DNA of 64,000 nucleotides from Flagellatimonas centrodinii (GCF_016918765.2 NZ_CP092105.1:1-64000); one strand, 5' to 3'; numbered from the stretch's first letter, positions 35,289-43,312 are shown. The notes: a model not told the origin generated them from the sequence alone. Made by a program: numbers and translations.

Positions 35289-35687
35289 ATGTTGAAGGCA
35301 TTTTTGTTGACTCTGTCCGGTCTCTTTCTGGGGCTCGGCATCATCGCTTTGCTTGTGGATGGACTGCACAGCCCTGCGATTCCGCTCTTAGCAATGAGCT
35401 ATGTGGTGTATCGGATGCTCAAGGCTGCCGGCGACAAACAGTTCTTTCTCGAGACTGTTGATGTTGCTGCTCTGCCTGAGGATGGAAGCAAGGAGGTCGC
35501 GAACTGGTTTGACGATCAGCTTGAGATCTTCGTAGGTACGCTCGCTGTACTGGGCTATGCCGCGCTGACCCTTGATCCGGTGTTCTTCGGAACAGCGGTG
35601 GTGATTTACTTGATTGCCAGCTACTGCGGCTATCGAGCTAAGCGGGAAGAGATTGCGTACTTCACCTACTACGGTGCGCAGTCCTAA
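35289..35687 (+). CDS. Small membrane protein downstream of leader L1
   Basis: A 132-residue protein with two hydrophobic regions: an N-terminal helix pair (LTLSGLFLGLGIIALLVDGL) and a C-terminal pair (IFVGTLAVLGYAALTLDPVF, TAVVIYLIASYCGY). Inner-membrane protein of unknown function. GGAGG seven bases before the ATG. Confidence 0.65.
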   Translation: MLKAFLLTLSGLFLGLGIIALLVDGLHSPAIPLLAMSYVVYRMLKAAGDKQFFLETVDVAALPEDGSKEVANWFDDQLEIFVGTLAVLGYAALTLDPVFFGTAVVIYLIASYCGYRAKREEIAYFTYYGAQS

Positions 35688-35696
35688 CCATTTGTG

Positions 35697-35752
35697 CCCT
35701 GATGGGAGGCCTATGACTTCCCACCTGGGACGTCTTTGCCTCCATTTTTTTG
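35697..35752 (+). promoter_or_regulatory. Two-state hairpin leader L2
   Basis: A (CCC, 35697), B (TGGGAGGC, 35703-35710), C (TTCCCA, 35718-35723), A' (TGGGA, 35726-35730), D (GCCTCC, 35738-35743) then A and seven T. B:D is GGAGGC with GCCTCC. C:A' is TCCC with GGGA. The alternative is TGGGA with TCCCA inside CCC/GGG. Confidence 0.7.
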
Positions 35753-35780
35753 TTCCGAGAGATCGGAGAAGGAGGTAAGG

Positions 35781-36107
35781 ATGAAGATTCTTGAATGGGC
35801 TGGCTGCACGTTCGGGTTACTCGGAACGCTCATAGCCGCCCTCAATGCTGATTGGCTCTTCTGGACCTTCGTGGTCTGGCTGTTCAGCAACATGTGCTGG
35901 ATCGCTGCGGGCCTGCTGCGAAAGCAGAGGGCTCTGGTGATTCAGATGCTGGGATTCTCGATTGCTGGCGTTATCGGCCTCGTCAATCACTTTCCCAGGG
36001 AAGAAGTCGATTGCTTCTTGAAGCGTGACTTGCCCGATTGGATGCAGTCGAGTGACTGCCTCAGCCCGGGTGATCAGCTGAAGTACTGGGGAGGGCAGTC
36101 AAAATGA
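35781..36107 (+). CDS. Small membrane protein downstream of leader L2
   Basis: A 108-residue protein with three hydrophobic helices in the first 75 residues (ILEWAGCTFGLLGTLIAALN, WTFVVWLFSNMCWIAAGLL, MLGFSIAGVIGLVNHF) and a short polar tail. This resembles small phage/plasmid nicotinamide-transporter-like membrane proteins, though I do not assign it. AAGGAGG before the ATG. It overlaps the next gene by four bases (ATGA). Confidence 0.65.
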   Translation: MKILEWAGCTFGLLGTLIAALNADWLFWTFVVWLFSNMCWIAAGLLRKQRALVIQMLGFSIAGVIGLVNHFPREEVDCFLKRDLPDWMQSSDCLSPGDQLKYWGGQSK

Positions 36108-37867
36108 TGGCGCTCTCACCAATTGCATTGCTGAAGCATGGGGCATTGGCTCGCGAGAGCCTCGGGTTCCTGCTGAAAATGTTGGCCACGACACTGAATG
36201 TGAGGCTCATGTTCGGAACGAGGGCGGCAACGGATGGTGAGGTGGTGTACCTGCCACACATCCCGTACAAGGCGACACCTGAGCTGGTGGAGATGGTGGT
36301 TGGCAACCTGTTTCACGAGGTCGCTCATCTCTGGTTCACGGACTTTGATGTCGTTGGCAGAGCGGTGCGTAGTTCCGATAGGCCCAATATCTTCAAGGGC
36401 CTGGTCAACGCGATCGAGGACCCGAGGATTGAGGCATGCCTGCGTGTACGCATGCCAGGGGCGCTCGGTAGGATCTACTCAGGAAGGCGGCAGGCCAAGA
36501 TGCTGGGCTTTGTTCGTCAACCTGATGGGCCGTTGAACGCACTGCTTCTCGTAGTGGTACTGACCGGACATGGCCTCAATGGCATGGACGTATCTGAGCA
36601 ACTGGCCGCGGCACGCTCGGTTTTGCAGGGCGCGCTGTCGAAGGATGTCGTCGACGAAATCGAGGAGTCCCTGAAGGTTGGGTTTCCGCGGTTGAAGTGT
36701 ACGGCTGACGCTCTGCAAATGGCTCAAGAGATCATGGTATTGATCGAACGAGCCGAATCCTCACAGCCGAATGATGCGTCCACTGGCGATCCGGAGTCGG
36801 AAGGCGAAGACCAAACCTCTGACGAGGAAGGGTCTGAGACGACCGAAGCCGAATCATCAGGAAGCCAGTCCGGAGGTGGATCTGATGAGGCAACAGATGA
36901 GGGTTCAGATGTCGACGGTACAGAGGCGGTAGGCGGCAGTGATGGGGGCTCGCAAGGTCCTGACAACGAGCCGGCTATCGATGCCAATGTGTCGATACTC
37001 GATGGCGAGGTGGACAACCCTGGTGAAGCGGATGTGGATCTGAAGGCTGCGCTCGCGCAGGCAGCCGACGACGAACGAAAGGGCCAGCCCCACTCTGCGG
37101 CCTGCACTGCAGGTCGGGCAGGACTGGAGCTGGACCGAATCCGCGGATCTGATGGGTATGGCGACACCTATGGAGAGTTGAGAGCTCAGGCAGCCTCACA
37201 GGCCGACGAGGTGCGCAAGCACTTTTTGGCGTTGATGGGGCGAGCTCGAGCCAGGCGTCTGATCCCTCGGTCGAGTGGACGGCCACGTCCGGGAAAGTTC
37301 TTGGTTCCTGGATCGAAGCCGTTCGGGCGCCCTGCGGAAAGCCTGATCCGTGAAACGGCGGTCGGTCTTATCGTGGACTGCTCAAGCTCCATGGCAGGGT
37401 CACCTGCACGTCTAGCAGCGCAAGCAGCGGTAGCTCTAGTTGAAGCGGCATCTGGTGGTCGTCTACCAGTCGGAGTGTGGGCGTTTACGGGCTCGGAGGT
37501 AGTTGAGCTCAAGCGTTTCACACAACCGGTTGGTGACGCGGCGGGCAAGATTGGCGCCCTCCCGTTCCTGCCTTCTGGTGGAACGCCACTGGCACAAGCT
37601 TTGGAGGTGGCCGGTGAGCAGATGTTGGCTCGTTCGGAGGCCCGAAAGGTCCTTTTTGTCGCCACCGACGGCGAACCGAATGATCCAGCCCATGCACGAG
37701 CTGTAATTGCTGGACTGGCGGGGCTCATTGATGTTTTGGTCATCGGAATCGGTGGCCATAGTGCAAAGGGCCTGGTTCCAGATGCCATTGATGTATGCAG
37801 TATTCAGGACCTAGGTCCTGCACTTATCGAGCAGCTGAGGGCGCGAGTCATACGAAGCGCTGCCTGA
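36104..37867 (+). CDS. Metallopeptidase-like/VWA-domain protein (CobT/DUF2201-like)
   Basis: A 587-residue protein. The N-terminal domain has HEVAH at residues 71-75, the HExxH zinc motif as in DUF2201-type putative metallopeptidases. A long acidic, low-complexity linker (about residues 210-300) follows, then a basic segment, then a C-terminal VWA domain whose MIDAS reads VDCSSSMAG. Such VWA proteins work with MoxR-type ATPases; one lies downstream (38777). Likely part of a chaperone or metal-insertion-like machine on the element. Confidence 0.75.
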   Translation: MMALSPIALLKHGALARESLGFLLKMLATTLNVRLMFGTRAATDGEVVYLPHIPYKATPELVEMVVGNLFHEVAHLWFTDFDVVGRAVRSSDRPNIFKGLVNAIEDPRIEACLRVRMPGALGRIYSGRRQAKMLGFVRQPDGPLNALLLVVVLTGHGLNGMDVSEQLAAARSVLQGALSKDVVDEIEESLKVGFPRLKCTADALQMAQEIMVLIERAESSQPNDASTGDPESEGEDQTSDEEGSETTEAESSGSQSGGGSDEATDEGSDVDGTEAVGGSDGGSQGPDNEPAIDANVSILDGEVDNPGEADVDLKAALAQAADDERKGQPHSAACTAGRAGLELDRIRGSDGYGDTYGELRAQAASQADEVRKHFLALMGRARARRLIPRSSGRPRPGKFLVPGSKPFGRPAESLIRETAVGLIVDCSSSMAGSPARLAAQAAVALVEAASGGRLPVGVWAFTGSEVVELKRFTQPVGDAAGKIGALPFLPSGGTPLAQALEVAGEQMLARSEARKVLFVATDGEPNDPAHARAVIAGLAGLIDVLVIGIGGHSAKGLVPDAIDVCSIQDLGPALIEQLRARVIRSAA

Positions 37868-37878
37868 TTCTGCTGATG

Positions 37879-37932
37879 CCCACATGGGGATGGATCTCTC
37901 CCCTTGTGGGAGAGGCCATCCCCTTTTCTTTT
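37879..37932 (+). promoter_or_regulatory. Two-state hairpin leader L3 (clearest copy)
   Basis: A (CCCACA, 37879-37884), B (GGGGATGG, 37886-37893), C (CTCTCCCC, 37896-37903), A' (TGTGGGAGAG, 37905-37914), D (CCATCCCC, 37916-37923) then TTTTCTTTT. Terminator fold: B:D, 8 bp, plus C:A' CTCTCCC/GGGAGAG, 7 bp. Alternative fold: CCCACA/TGTGGG plus GGGGA/TCCCC. Confidence 0.75.
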
Positions 37933-37942
37933 GGAGATGGTC

Positions 37943-38287
37943 ATGGAAATGCAACTTGATATCCGCCGAGCGACAGCAACACTGCGAAAGCAGCAGATGC
38001 AACTCGCGGAGAATCGCAGGAAGTATGCAGAGGGAATGGAGCCCATTGGGGCACTGTTCGTACTCTATCGCGGTTGGGCTGCCGAACGACTTCACCCCCT
38101 GCGGCACCTTTGGGTGCAGCGGGAGAAGGAAATCCGTCAGGAGCTCGGCCCGGCGGCGGAAACGGTGATAGAGCTGGTCAAGGTTGCTGCAATGGACCTG
38201 GATCGACTCGACCCCCAGCTGCTCGAGCGGCAAGTGCGCAACGCATGCAACTTTCTGGGTGCAGACACCCAGGCTGCGGCAGCCTAA
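37943..38287 (+). CDS. Hypothetical helical protein downstream of leader L3
   Basis: A 114-residue, mostly helical protein starting MEMQLDIRRATATLRKQQMQ. It resembles the next protein (38375) in length and helical, charged style. No domain recognised. GGAG seven bases before the ATG; an ATG two codons earlier is possible. Confidence 0.6.
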   Translation: MEMQLDIRRATATLRKQQMQLAENRRKYAEGMEPIGALFVLYRGWAAERLHPLRHLWVQREKEIRQELGPAAETVIELVKVAAMDLDRLDPQLLERQVRNACNFLGADTQAAAA

Positions 38288-38304
38288 GCGCTCACAAATT
38301 TGTA

Positions 38305-38355
38305 TCCCAACGGGGATGATCATCCCCGCGTGGGATGGCATCCCTTTTCTTTTTG
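38305..38355 (+). promoter_or_regulatory. Two-state hairpin leader L4
   Basis: A (TCCCA, 38305-38309), B (GGGGATGATC, 38312-38321), C (GATCATCCCC, 38318-38327), A' (TGGGATG, 38331-38337), D (CATCCC, 38339-38344) then TTTTCTTTTT. B:C is an 8-bp palindrome stem enclosed by A:A'. B:D (GGGATG/CATCCC) with C:A' (CATCCC/GGGATG) is the alternative. Confidence 0.7.
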
Positions 38356-38374
38356 CAATGTGAAGGAGAAGGTG

Positions 38375-38683
38375 ATGGAGCAACTCAAAAGACTGAAGGC
38401 CGAACGCCTTCAAAGGGCCCTGAAGGCCCGTCAGGAGGCGATGGGGGGCGACCCCATTTCGGCATACCTGGTTCTGGAGGCGGCAGCCCGCGAGGGATTG
38501 CCGACCATCGGCAGCATTCGTGATCGAGCCTATGATCGGCTCAGCGCCGTTTATGGCGCAGAGCGAGCGAGCCGGATTCGTATCCTGGTCCACAGAGCGG
38601 TTCGGGATATGGACGATGTTCAAACTGCTGACTTCGAACGTCAGCTTGGTGATGTTGTTGGAGAGGCGGCCTTGGCCGCTTAG
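38375..38683 (+). CDS. Hypothetical helical protein downstream of leader L4
   Basis: A 102-residue charged helical protein (MEQLKRLKAERLQRALKARQ). It shows weak similarity in plan to the protein at 37943, including a C-terminal ...VRDMDDVQTADFERQLGDVV against ...AAMDLDRLDPQLLERQVRNA. The two may be diverged paralogs. AAGGAG upstream. Function unknown. Confidence 0.6.
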   Translation: MEQLKRLKAERLQRALKARQEAMGGDPISAYLVLEAAAREGLPTIGSIRDRAYDRLSAVYGAERASRIRILVHRAVRDMDDVQTADFERQLGDVVGEAALAA

Positions 38684-38694
38684 CTTCGTTGTAA

Positions 38695-38748
38695 CCCCGT
38701 GGGGGATGTACTTCCCCCATGGGGGTGGTGCGTCTCCCGTTTTTCATT
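38695..38748 (+). promoter_or_regulatory. Two-state hairpin leader L5
   Basis: A (CCCCGT, 38695-38700), B (GGGGGATG, 38701-38708), C (TTCCCCC, 38712-38718), A' (ATGGGGG, 38719-38725), D (TCTCCC, 38733-38738) then GTTTTTC. A:A' plus B:C make a 12-bp hairpin with one G-T pair. B:D pairs six bases with one wobble. Confidence 0.6.
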
Positions 38749-38776
38749 ATGTTGCCCGCAAGGGCAGGAGACGCTC

Positions 38777-39751
38777 ATGAACTTTGTAGAACGTAGCGAT
38801 GGAGCAACGCCCCAGATGATGAATCTGAGCGGAGCCTTCAACATCACCGGCGTAACGGACCCCAGCCTTCCAATCAACTGTCCGGGCTGGACCAACCCTA
38901 CGCCAGCCTCAACCAAGGCACTGGACCGCATCCCGCCCGGCTTCTCGGCATCCATCCAGGATGTTCGCGCCGTTGCGGCCTCTCTGTATACCGGGCATGC
39001 CCTGTGTATCGTAGGGCCGCAGGGGTGCGGAAAATCAACGCTGCTGATCGCGATTGCGGCGCTCTGCAACTGGGACTTCGAGATCATCACTGGTGATCCG
39101 TCGGCCGAGTTGATGGACCTGATGGGAATTCGGCTACCGGAAGGTGGGTGGCTTCCCAACGGCGCTCTGGAGTGTTTCGAGCACGGGAAGCTGTTGATCA
39201 TTGAGGAGCGGGACTCGTTCAATGCATCAACGACCACCGGGCTGAATCCTCTGATCGATCGGACTGGCCTTCGTGTTCCCTATCGGGGAGAGACGGTGCA
39301 CTCGCACCGGAACTTCCGCCTATTGGGCACGGCCAATACGGTCGGAAACGGGGAGGGTCTGGAAACATTCGTTTCGTCTCAGACGCAGACCCCGGCAGCG
39401 AACCGGCGCTGGATGTTTCGCAAGATGGACTATCTCTCCCGCAAGGAGGAAGAAGCCATCGTGCGGCAGCGCTGTCCCGCTGTGCAGGATGAGGAGCTCG
39501 ACGTCATCTTCTCGGTTGTCGAGGCCACACGCAGTGCAGCGCGTGATGGAGCGATGACCGCGATGTCGACCGGTGAGGTTGGAATGATTGCCGATCTGCT
39601 CAATGTGATGTCGACCTCCCTGTTCCGTGACGTGTTCGACCTCGTCTTCTTCTCGAAGCTGCCGGCTGCTCAGGCTGCTGCCGTGGAGGAGATGTGGAAG
39701 ACCGCTGCGGGGGACAAGCTGGCAGCAGCGATGTCGGGAGGTGCGCAATGA
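38777..39751 (+). CDS. MoxR/CobS-like AAA ATPase
   Basis: A 324-residue ATPase. Walker A GPQGCGKST is at residues 80-88. Walker B-like KLLIIEERDSF is near 137-148, where canonical MoxR has DE(I/A). A sensor-1-like RLLGTANTVGN follows, then the lid. With the HExxH/VWA protein upstream and DUF3150 downstream it forms the common MoxR-VWA pairing, in which ATP hydrolysis remodels a client or inserts a metal. AGGAG before the ATG. Confidence 0.8.
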   Translation: MNFVERSDGATPQMMNLSGAFNITGVTDPSLPINCPGWTNPTPASTKALDRIPPGFSASIQDVRAVAASLYTGHALCIVGPQGCGKSTLLIAIAALCNWDFEIITGDPSAELMDLMGIRLPEGGWLPNGALECFEHGKLLIIEERDSFNASTTTGLNPLIDRTGLRVPYRGETVHSHRNFRLLGTANTVGNGEGLETFVSSQTQTPAANRRWMFRKMDYLSRKEEEAIVRQRCPAVQDEELDVIFSVVEATRSAARDGAMTAMSTGEVGMIADLLNVMSTSLFRDVFDLVFFSKLPAAQAAAVEEMWKTAAGDKLAAAMSGGAQ

Positions 39752-40818
39752 GCCGCGAGGATGTGATGACCAGAGGCGACCTGGTCGCAGTCAGGTTCTC
39801 GTGTCACCAGGTATCACCAACCCGAACCCTTGACGGGGAGACGGTCAAGTCGGTGCTTGGAACGGTGAGTCTTCCGAAGGGGCTGGATACCCTTCTCCGG
39901 CAGGAGGTCATCAGTCGGGAGGTATTGCGGCCGTTTGGCGCGGTCGACAAGCGGTGCAAGGAGTGGTTCGAGTATCGGGCTGTAAAGACGGAACTCGGCT
40001 ACATCATCGACCCCCGCTTGATGCCGGAGGCGTCAGCGAAGCTTGCTGAGGAGAAGGCAAAGTACGAGGAGGAACTACCGAAGTTGGTGGCCTCCTATGC
40101 GGACGCCTGCAGTAAGCGCGATGACGAGATCGCCAAGGCCGTAGCCGGGGTGCCATATGGCCCCGGTTTACAGGCTGCGGTGAAAGCAGCACGTCCTTCG
40201 CTGAGCTCAATCGAAGAGAGTGTCTACATGGAGTTCTATTTCTTCCATGTCGGACAGATCAACGACGGGTTCGATGAAGAGGCGGAAGCAGCCGTGCAAA
40301 GCGGTGTGGTCAACCTGCGGAAGGATCTTCCGGGGATGGCCTGTCGCGAGGTGGCGAAGCTCTTTGGACAGCAGGAGAAAGAGATCGCCCGGCGGGAGCA
40401 GGAGCGGGGGATGACGGGGAAAATTCGTCAGACCACTGTGGAGGTTGCGTTGAAGGGCGCTGAAAAGCTCTTCGCTGTGTCCTTCCTGGATCGCAAGATC
40501 CAAACGCTTGGGAACCAGGTTCACGCCGCCCTAAAGGGCTACGTTGGCACTGGGCCCCTTGACGGTGATCGTCGCAAGGAGTTTCTGGCCTTGCTCAATC
40601 GACTGTCGAGCCAACGGCATCTGGTCCGCTGCATGGAGACTGGTGCTGACCCGACGGCTGGGCCTGCGAAGGTTCAGCATCAACAGGTGGTCTCGCCACC
40701 TCCCCAACTGGCACTGATGCAGAACCCGGCCCAGCCGGTGCCCGCGTCGGTCGGTGTAGGGGTGGCAAGGCCGGCTTCAGCTGGTAACGCAGCTCCCGTA
40801 AGGGGGTTGTTCGGATGA
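39748..40818 (+). CDS. DUF3150-like protein coupled to the MoxR ATPase
   Basis: A 356-residue protein overlapping the ATPase stop (ATGA). The long helical middle (ASAKLAEEKAKYEEELPKLV; residues 190-240) and the neighbourhood fit DUF3150, often found beside MoxR and VWA genes on phages and plasmids. The C-terminus is Pro/Ala/Val-rich and disordered. Function unknown. Confidence 0.65.
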   Translation: MSREDVMTRGDLVAVRFSCHQVSPTRTLDGETVKSVLGTVSLPKGLDTLLRQEVISREVLRPFGAVDKRCKEWFEYRAVKTELGYIIDPRLMPEASAKLAEEKAKYEEELPKLVASYADACSKRDDEIAKAVAGVPYGPGLQAAVKAARPSLSSIEESVYMEFYFFHVGQINDGFDEEAEAAVQSGVVNLRKDLPGMACREVAKLFGQQEKEIARREQERGMTGKIRQTTVEVALKGAEKLFAVSFLDRKIQTLGNQVHAALKGYVGTGPLDGDRRKEFLALLNRLSSQRHLVRCMETGADPTAGPAKVQHQQVVSPPPQLALMQNPAQPVPASVGVGVARPASAGNAAPVRGLFG

Positions 40819-40836
40819 ACTGACCATCCGGAGTCC

Positions 40837-40880
40837 GCGGTGGGGTGAGGCGCGCAAGCGTCTCATCCCACTGTGCGTTT
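40837..40880 (+). other. Strong GNRA-capped hairpin in a gene-free stretch
   Basis: A 14-bp stem GTGGGGTGAGGCGC against GCGTCTCATCCCAC (with G-T pairs), closed by a GCAA loop, with CGC/GCG closing further out. No strong T-run follows. It may be a terminator, a processing site or the start of a longer RNA. The rest of 40881-41190 shows no gene. Confidence 0.5.
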
Positions 40881-41197
40881 CCGAGAGGCACGAGCCTGTC
40901 GAAAGCGCATGATGCGCGATACCGATTTTGTGGTGCCCTTCAGATCCCTAGCGAGATGAAGGTTTGAGTTCTGACAGCCGACTATCGGTGTTGGTCTCAC
41001 CCTGTGGGTTCTCTCCGGTTCCCCAGGACAAGCTGGAAACGGTGGCAAGCTCATATTGCTACCTTGATGGGCATCTGATGCGCTCGGATTAATCCTAGAG
41101 TTCATCGCCAACGCTGCCCACCTATTATGGATGTCGGTTCCTTGAGCTGCGGCACTCTGCTGCTCATGCGCATCGTTCATCTTCGTACCTGTTCGGT

Positions 41198-41247
41198 TCC
41201 CTGGGGTCATTACTCTCCCCAAGGGAGCGGCTATGACCTCTTCTGTT
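41198..41247 (+). promoter_or_regulatory. Two-state hairpin leader L6
   Basis: A (TCCC, 41198-41201), B (GGGGTCAT, 41203-41210), C (CTCCCC, 41215-41220), A' (GGGAG, 41223-41227), D (ATGACC, 41233-41238) then TCTTCTGTT. B:D is GGTCAT/ATGACC and C:A' is CTCCC/GGGAG. The alternative is GGGG/CCCC inside TCCC/GGGA. Confidence 0.7.
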
Positions 41248-41274
41248 GCACTACTTTCTGAGAGGAGGTTGGTC

Positions 41275-41529
41275 ATGGCGGAGGTACTTGATATCGAGAT
41301 GTTCACGAACGACTCGGGCGTGTCCTGTGCGGTTGTGAGCAGCGTCGATGATGTGTTGACGTCCCCGATCGAAGCCCATGCTTCTGTCGACGGCGTTGTG
41401 GTCTTCTCCGAGATCGGCTGCTACAGCGATATCGACGAAGCGAGAAGTGAACTACTGGGTCTGGATGAGCTCGGACGCGGTCGGTTCGATGGAATCAGTT
41501 TGGTTCCAGGGCGAGCAGCTGCAGCTTGA
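41275..41529 (+). CDS. Hypothetical small protein downstream of leader L6
   Basis: An 84-residue acidic protein (MAEVLDIEMFTNDSGVSCAV; VVFSEIGCYSDIDEARSELL). Not recognised. AGGAGG seven bases before the ATG. Confidence 0.55.
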   Translation: MAEVLDIEMFTNDSGVSCAVVSSVDDVLTSPIEAHASVDGVVVFSEIGCYSDIDEARSELLGLDELGRGRFDGISLVPGRAAAA

Positions 41530-41654
41530 TGGAGTTGGTCGCTGTTGCACGTCACTGGTCACAGCTAAGTGATCGAGTGGGGTGGTCATAGCCTTATGGC
41601 TAATTAACCGGGCGTGTCGTCACTTTGGTGATCGCGACGCTCACTTTCTTTGTA

Positions 41655-41709
41655 TCCCTGAGGGGGCCTCACTGCCCCTCCTGGGTGCCGTGCTGCCTCC
41701 GATTTATCT
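41655..41709 (+). promoter_or_regulatory. Two-state hairpin leader L7 (weaker copy)
   Basis: A (TCCC, 41655-41658), B (GAGGGGGC, 41660-41667), C (GCCCCTC, 41674-41680), A' (GGG, 41683-41685), D (GCCTCC, 41695-41700) then GATTTATC. B:C is strong. B:D needs one wobble and the T-run is poor. The upstream GCTCACTTTCTTTGTATCCC box matches L1 and L4. Confidence 0.55.
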
Positions 41710-41720
41710 AGGAGGTTGTC

Positions 41721-42962
41721 ATGGCAGCAGCAATTGTTGATCTATTCTCGTTGGCGGGCGTGCAAATGCCGCTCGGATTCAGTCCGCGTGGAGTGTGTGA
41801 CGCCGTTGAGAAGGAGCGAGTCTTCGTCGAGTCTGTCGTCTTTGGCGTTGGATTCCGCGAGTGGGATCATGACTCGGTTTCGGCAACTGAAAGCCCGGCA
41901 TGGGAGCGGTACCAGCATCATCGCAGCGAAGGGTACAGCCCTCTTGATGCGGCGGTTCTGTCCATTCCCGAACTGACGAAGCGGCTGCGCCCGCCCGTCT
42001 CTGAGCTTGAACGTGCAAGCAAGATGTTGGCTCCAGCGGCAAAGCGTTCGTCAGGCTGGGGCTCGATGTCCGGCAAGTCGTATGCGCGTGCAATGCGGAA
42101 CGTCATCGAATCCGTTCGGAGCTATCTGGATGTGTTCGAGGATGCGACGGATGAGTATGCGCGAGCGAGCAGTAGACTCGCGTTGTACGCACTCGCGCCG
42201 TGTCGACTGGAGGTGTCAGAGGATCTGGAGGAGTCACTGACGTGGCTTCTTCCGGAAATGCTGGCGCCACATGAGCTTGTTGAAGATTGGCGGTTGAAGG
42301 GTGATACCGAAAGGAATCGCCTCAAGAATGCCAATCGTCTTGCGGCTCACGATGCGGAACGCAAGGAAAGGGAAGCAGCTGAGGCACTGGTGCCGAAGGC
42401 GGCTCCCCCTCCTGGCGGATTCCGCTCATCGCCTCCCAGTTATTCGGAGCTTGGTCTCCGGGTGGTTGGCGGATGGGAGATGAGCTGGCGCAAGCCGAAG
42501 GGTGACAAACCGCCTCCGCCGAAGCCGATTCATGCACCGCTACCCATGGTGCGGTTCAAGGACTGGGTTGAGGCGGAGCCAAAACACGTCGTCGAGGTCA
42601 AGCAGGAAAGTCGCTGTGACTATTTTGTGATTCGTGATCACGACGGGGTGCTGGAAGTTCAGTACCGTGTGTTGGCTGATGGAAAGGGGTCGATGCTGGA
42701 TTGCATCGTGCTTGAAAGGGACCGTGGCTGGAATCGTACGCGCCTCTCGGGGTGGTGTAGGGAACAGCTTCAAGATCCGTTGCTTGGGTTCGCGGATCCG
42801 TTCGAGCAGCTTCGCAGTATGGAGCGGTTCGGCGGGACCATTTCGCCTGAGTCGTTGAGGAGCACTGATCGCTACAGCGATACAGATGAAGTTATGGACC
42901 AGACTCGGGGCATTCGCACGGATGATTGTGCGGGCCTTCCCGATAACTGGTTGGTGCTGTGA
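41721..42962 (+). CDS. Hypothetical protein downstream of leader L7
   Basis: A 413-residue protein with AGGAGG before the ATG. Helical middle (residues 85-230), a Pro-rich linker (about 230-275), and a C-terminal part with beta segments (HVVEVKQESRCDYFVIRDHD). No family recognised. It overlaps the next gene by four bases (GTGA). Confidence 0.6.
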   Translation: MAAAIVDLFSLAGVQMPLGFSPRGVCDAVEKERVFVESVVFGVGFREWDHDSVSATESPAWERYQHHRSEGYSPLDAAVLSIPELTKRLRPPVSELERASKMLAPAAKRSSGWGSMSGKSYARAMRNVIESVRSYLDVFEDATDEYARASSRLALYALAPCRLEVSEDLEESLTWLLPEMLAPHELVEDWRLKGDTERNRLKNANRLAAHDAERKEREAAEALVPKAAPPPGGFRSSPPSYSELGLRVVGGWEMSWRKPKGDKPPPPKPIHAPLPMVRFKDWVEAEPKHVVEVKQESRCDYFVIRDHDGVLEVQYRVLADGKGSMLDCIVLERDRGWNRTRLSGWCREQLQDPLLGFADPFEQLRSMERFGGTISPESLRSTDRYSDTDEVMDQTRGIRTDDCAGLPDNWLVL

Positions 42963-43285
42963 GGGCGTCTGAATTGGAGGTTCAGCGGCGTCGACTGCAG
43001 CAGCTCGGTGCGGTTCCGGCTGTGGTGGTTGAGTCGCAGGACCTAAACCTTCCGAGAGAGCTCCAAGAGGGGCTCTTCGGCGGGCGCGATCCAATTCTTG
43101 CGCGCTTCTTCCTTGATGGATCTCTGGTGAGGGAAGGCCAGTTCTTTGATGACTGTGGCAGGGACATTCCGATAATTCCGGAGGTCACGTATCGACTTCG
43201 CAAATCGCAGGACGGCTTTGCTGTCGCGATGGGTGTAGTCGGTCGCCGCTGGTCTGAAGCGGTCCTGTTCCCGGTAGCGCTTTGA
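42959..43285 (+). CDS. Hypothetical protein coupled to the previous gene
   Basis: A 108-residue protein with a GTG start overlapping the previous stop. N-terminal helix, then beta-rich segments (RDPILARFFLDGSLVREGQF). Not recognised. Confidence 0.55.
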   Translation: MRASELEVQRRRLQQLGAVPAVVVESQDLNLPRELQEGLFGGRDPILARFFLDGSLVREGQFFDDCGRDIPIIPEVTYRLRKSQDGFAVAMGVVGRRWSEAVLFPVAL

Positions 43286-43312
43286 GAGGCTGCTGGATAT
43301 TGACGAAATTCA

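Noticed and set aside
40863-41306. 147-residue minus-strand frame in the gap after DUF3150
   Set aside because: Would run through leader L6 and its gene's ribosome site; sequence looks random.
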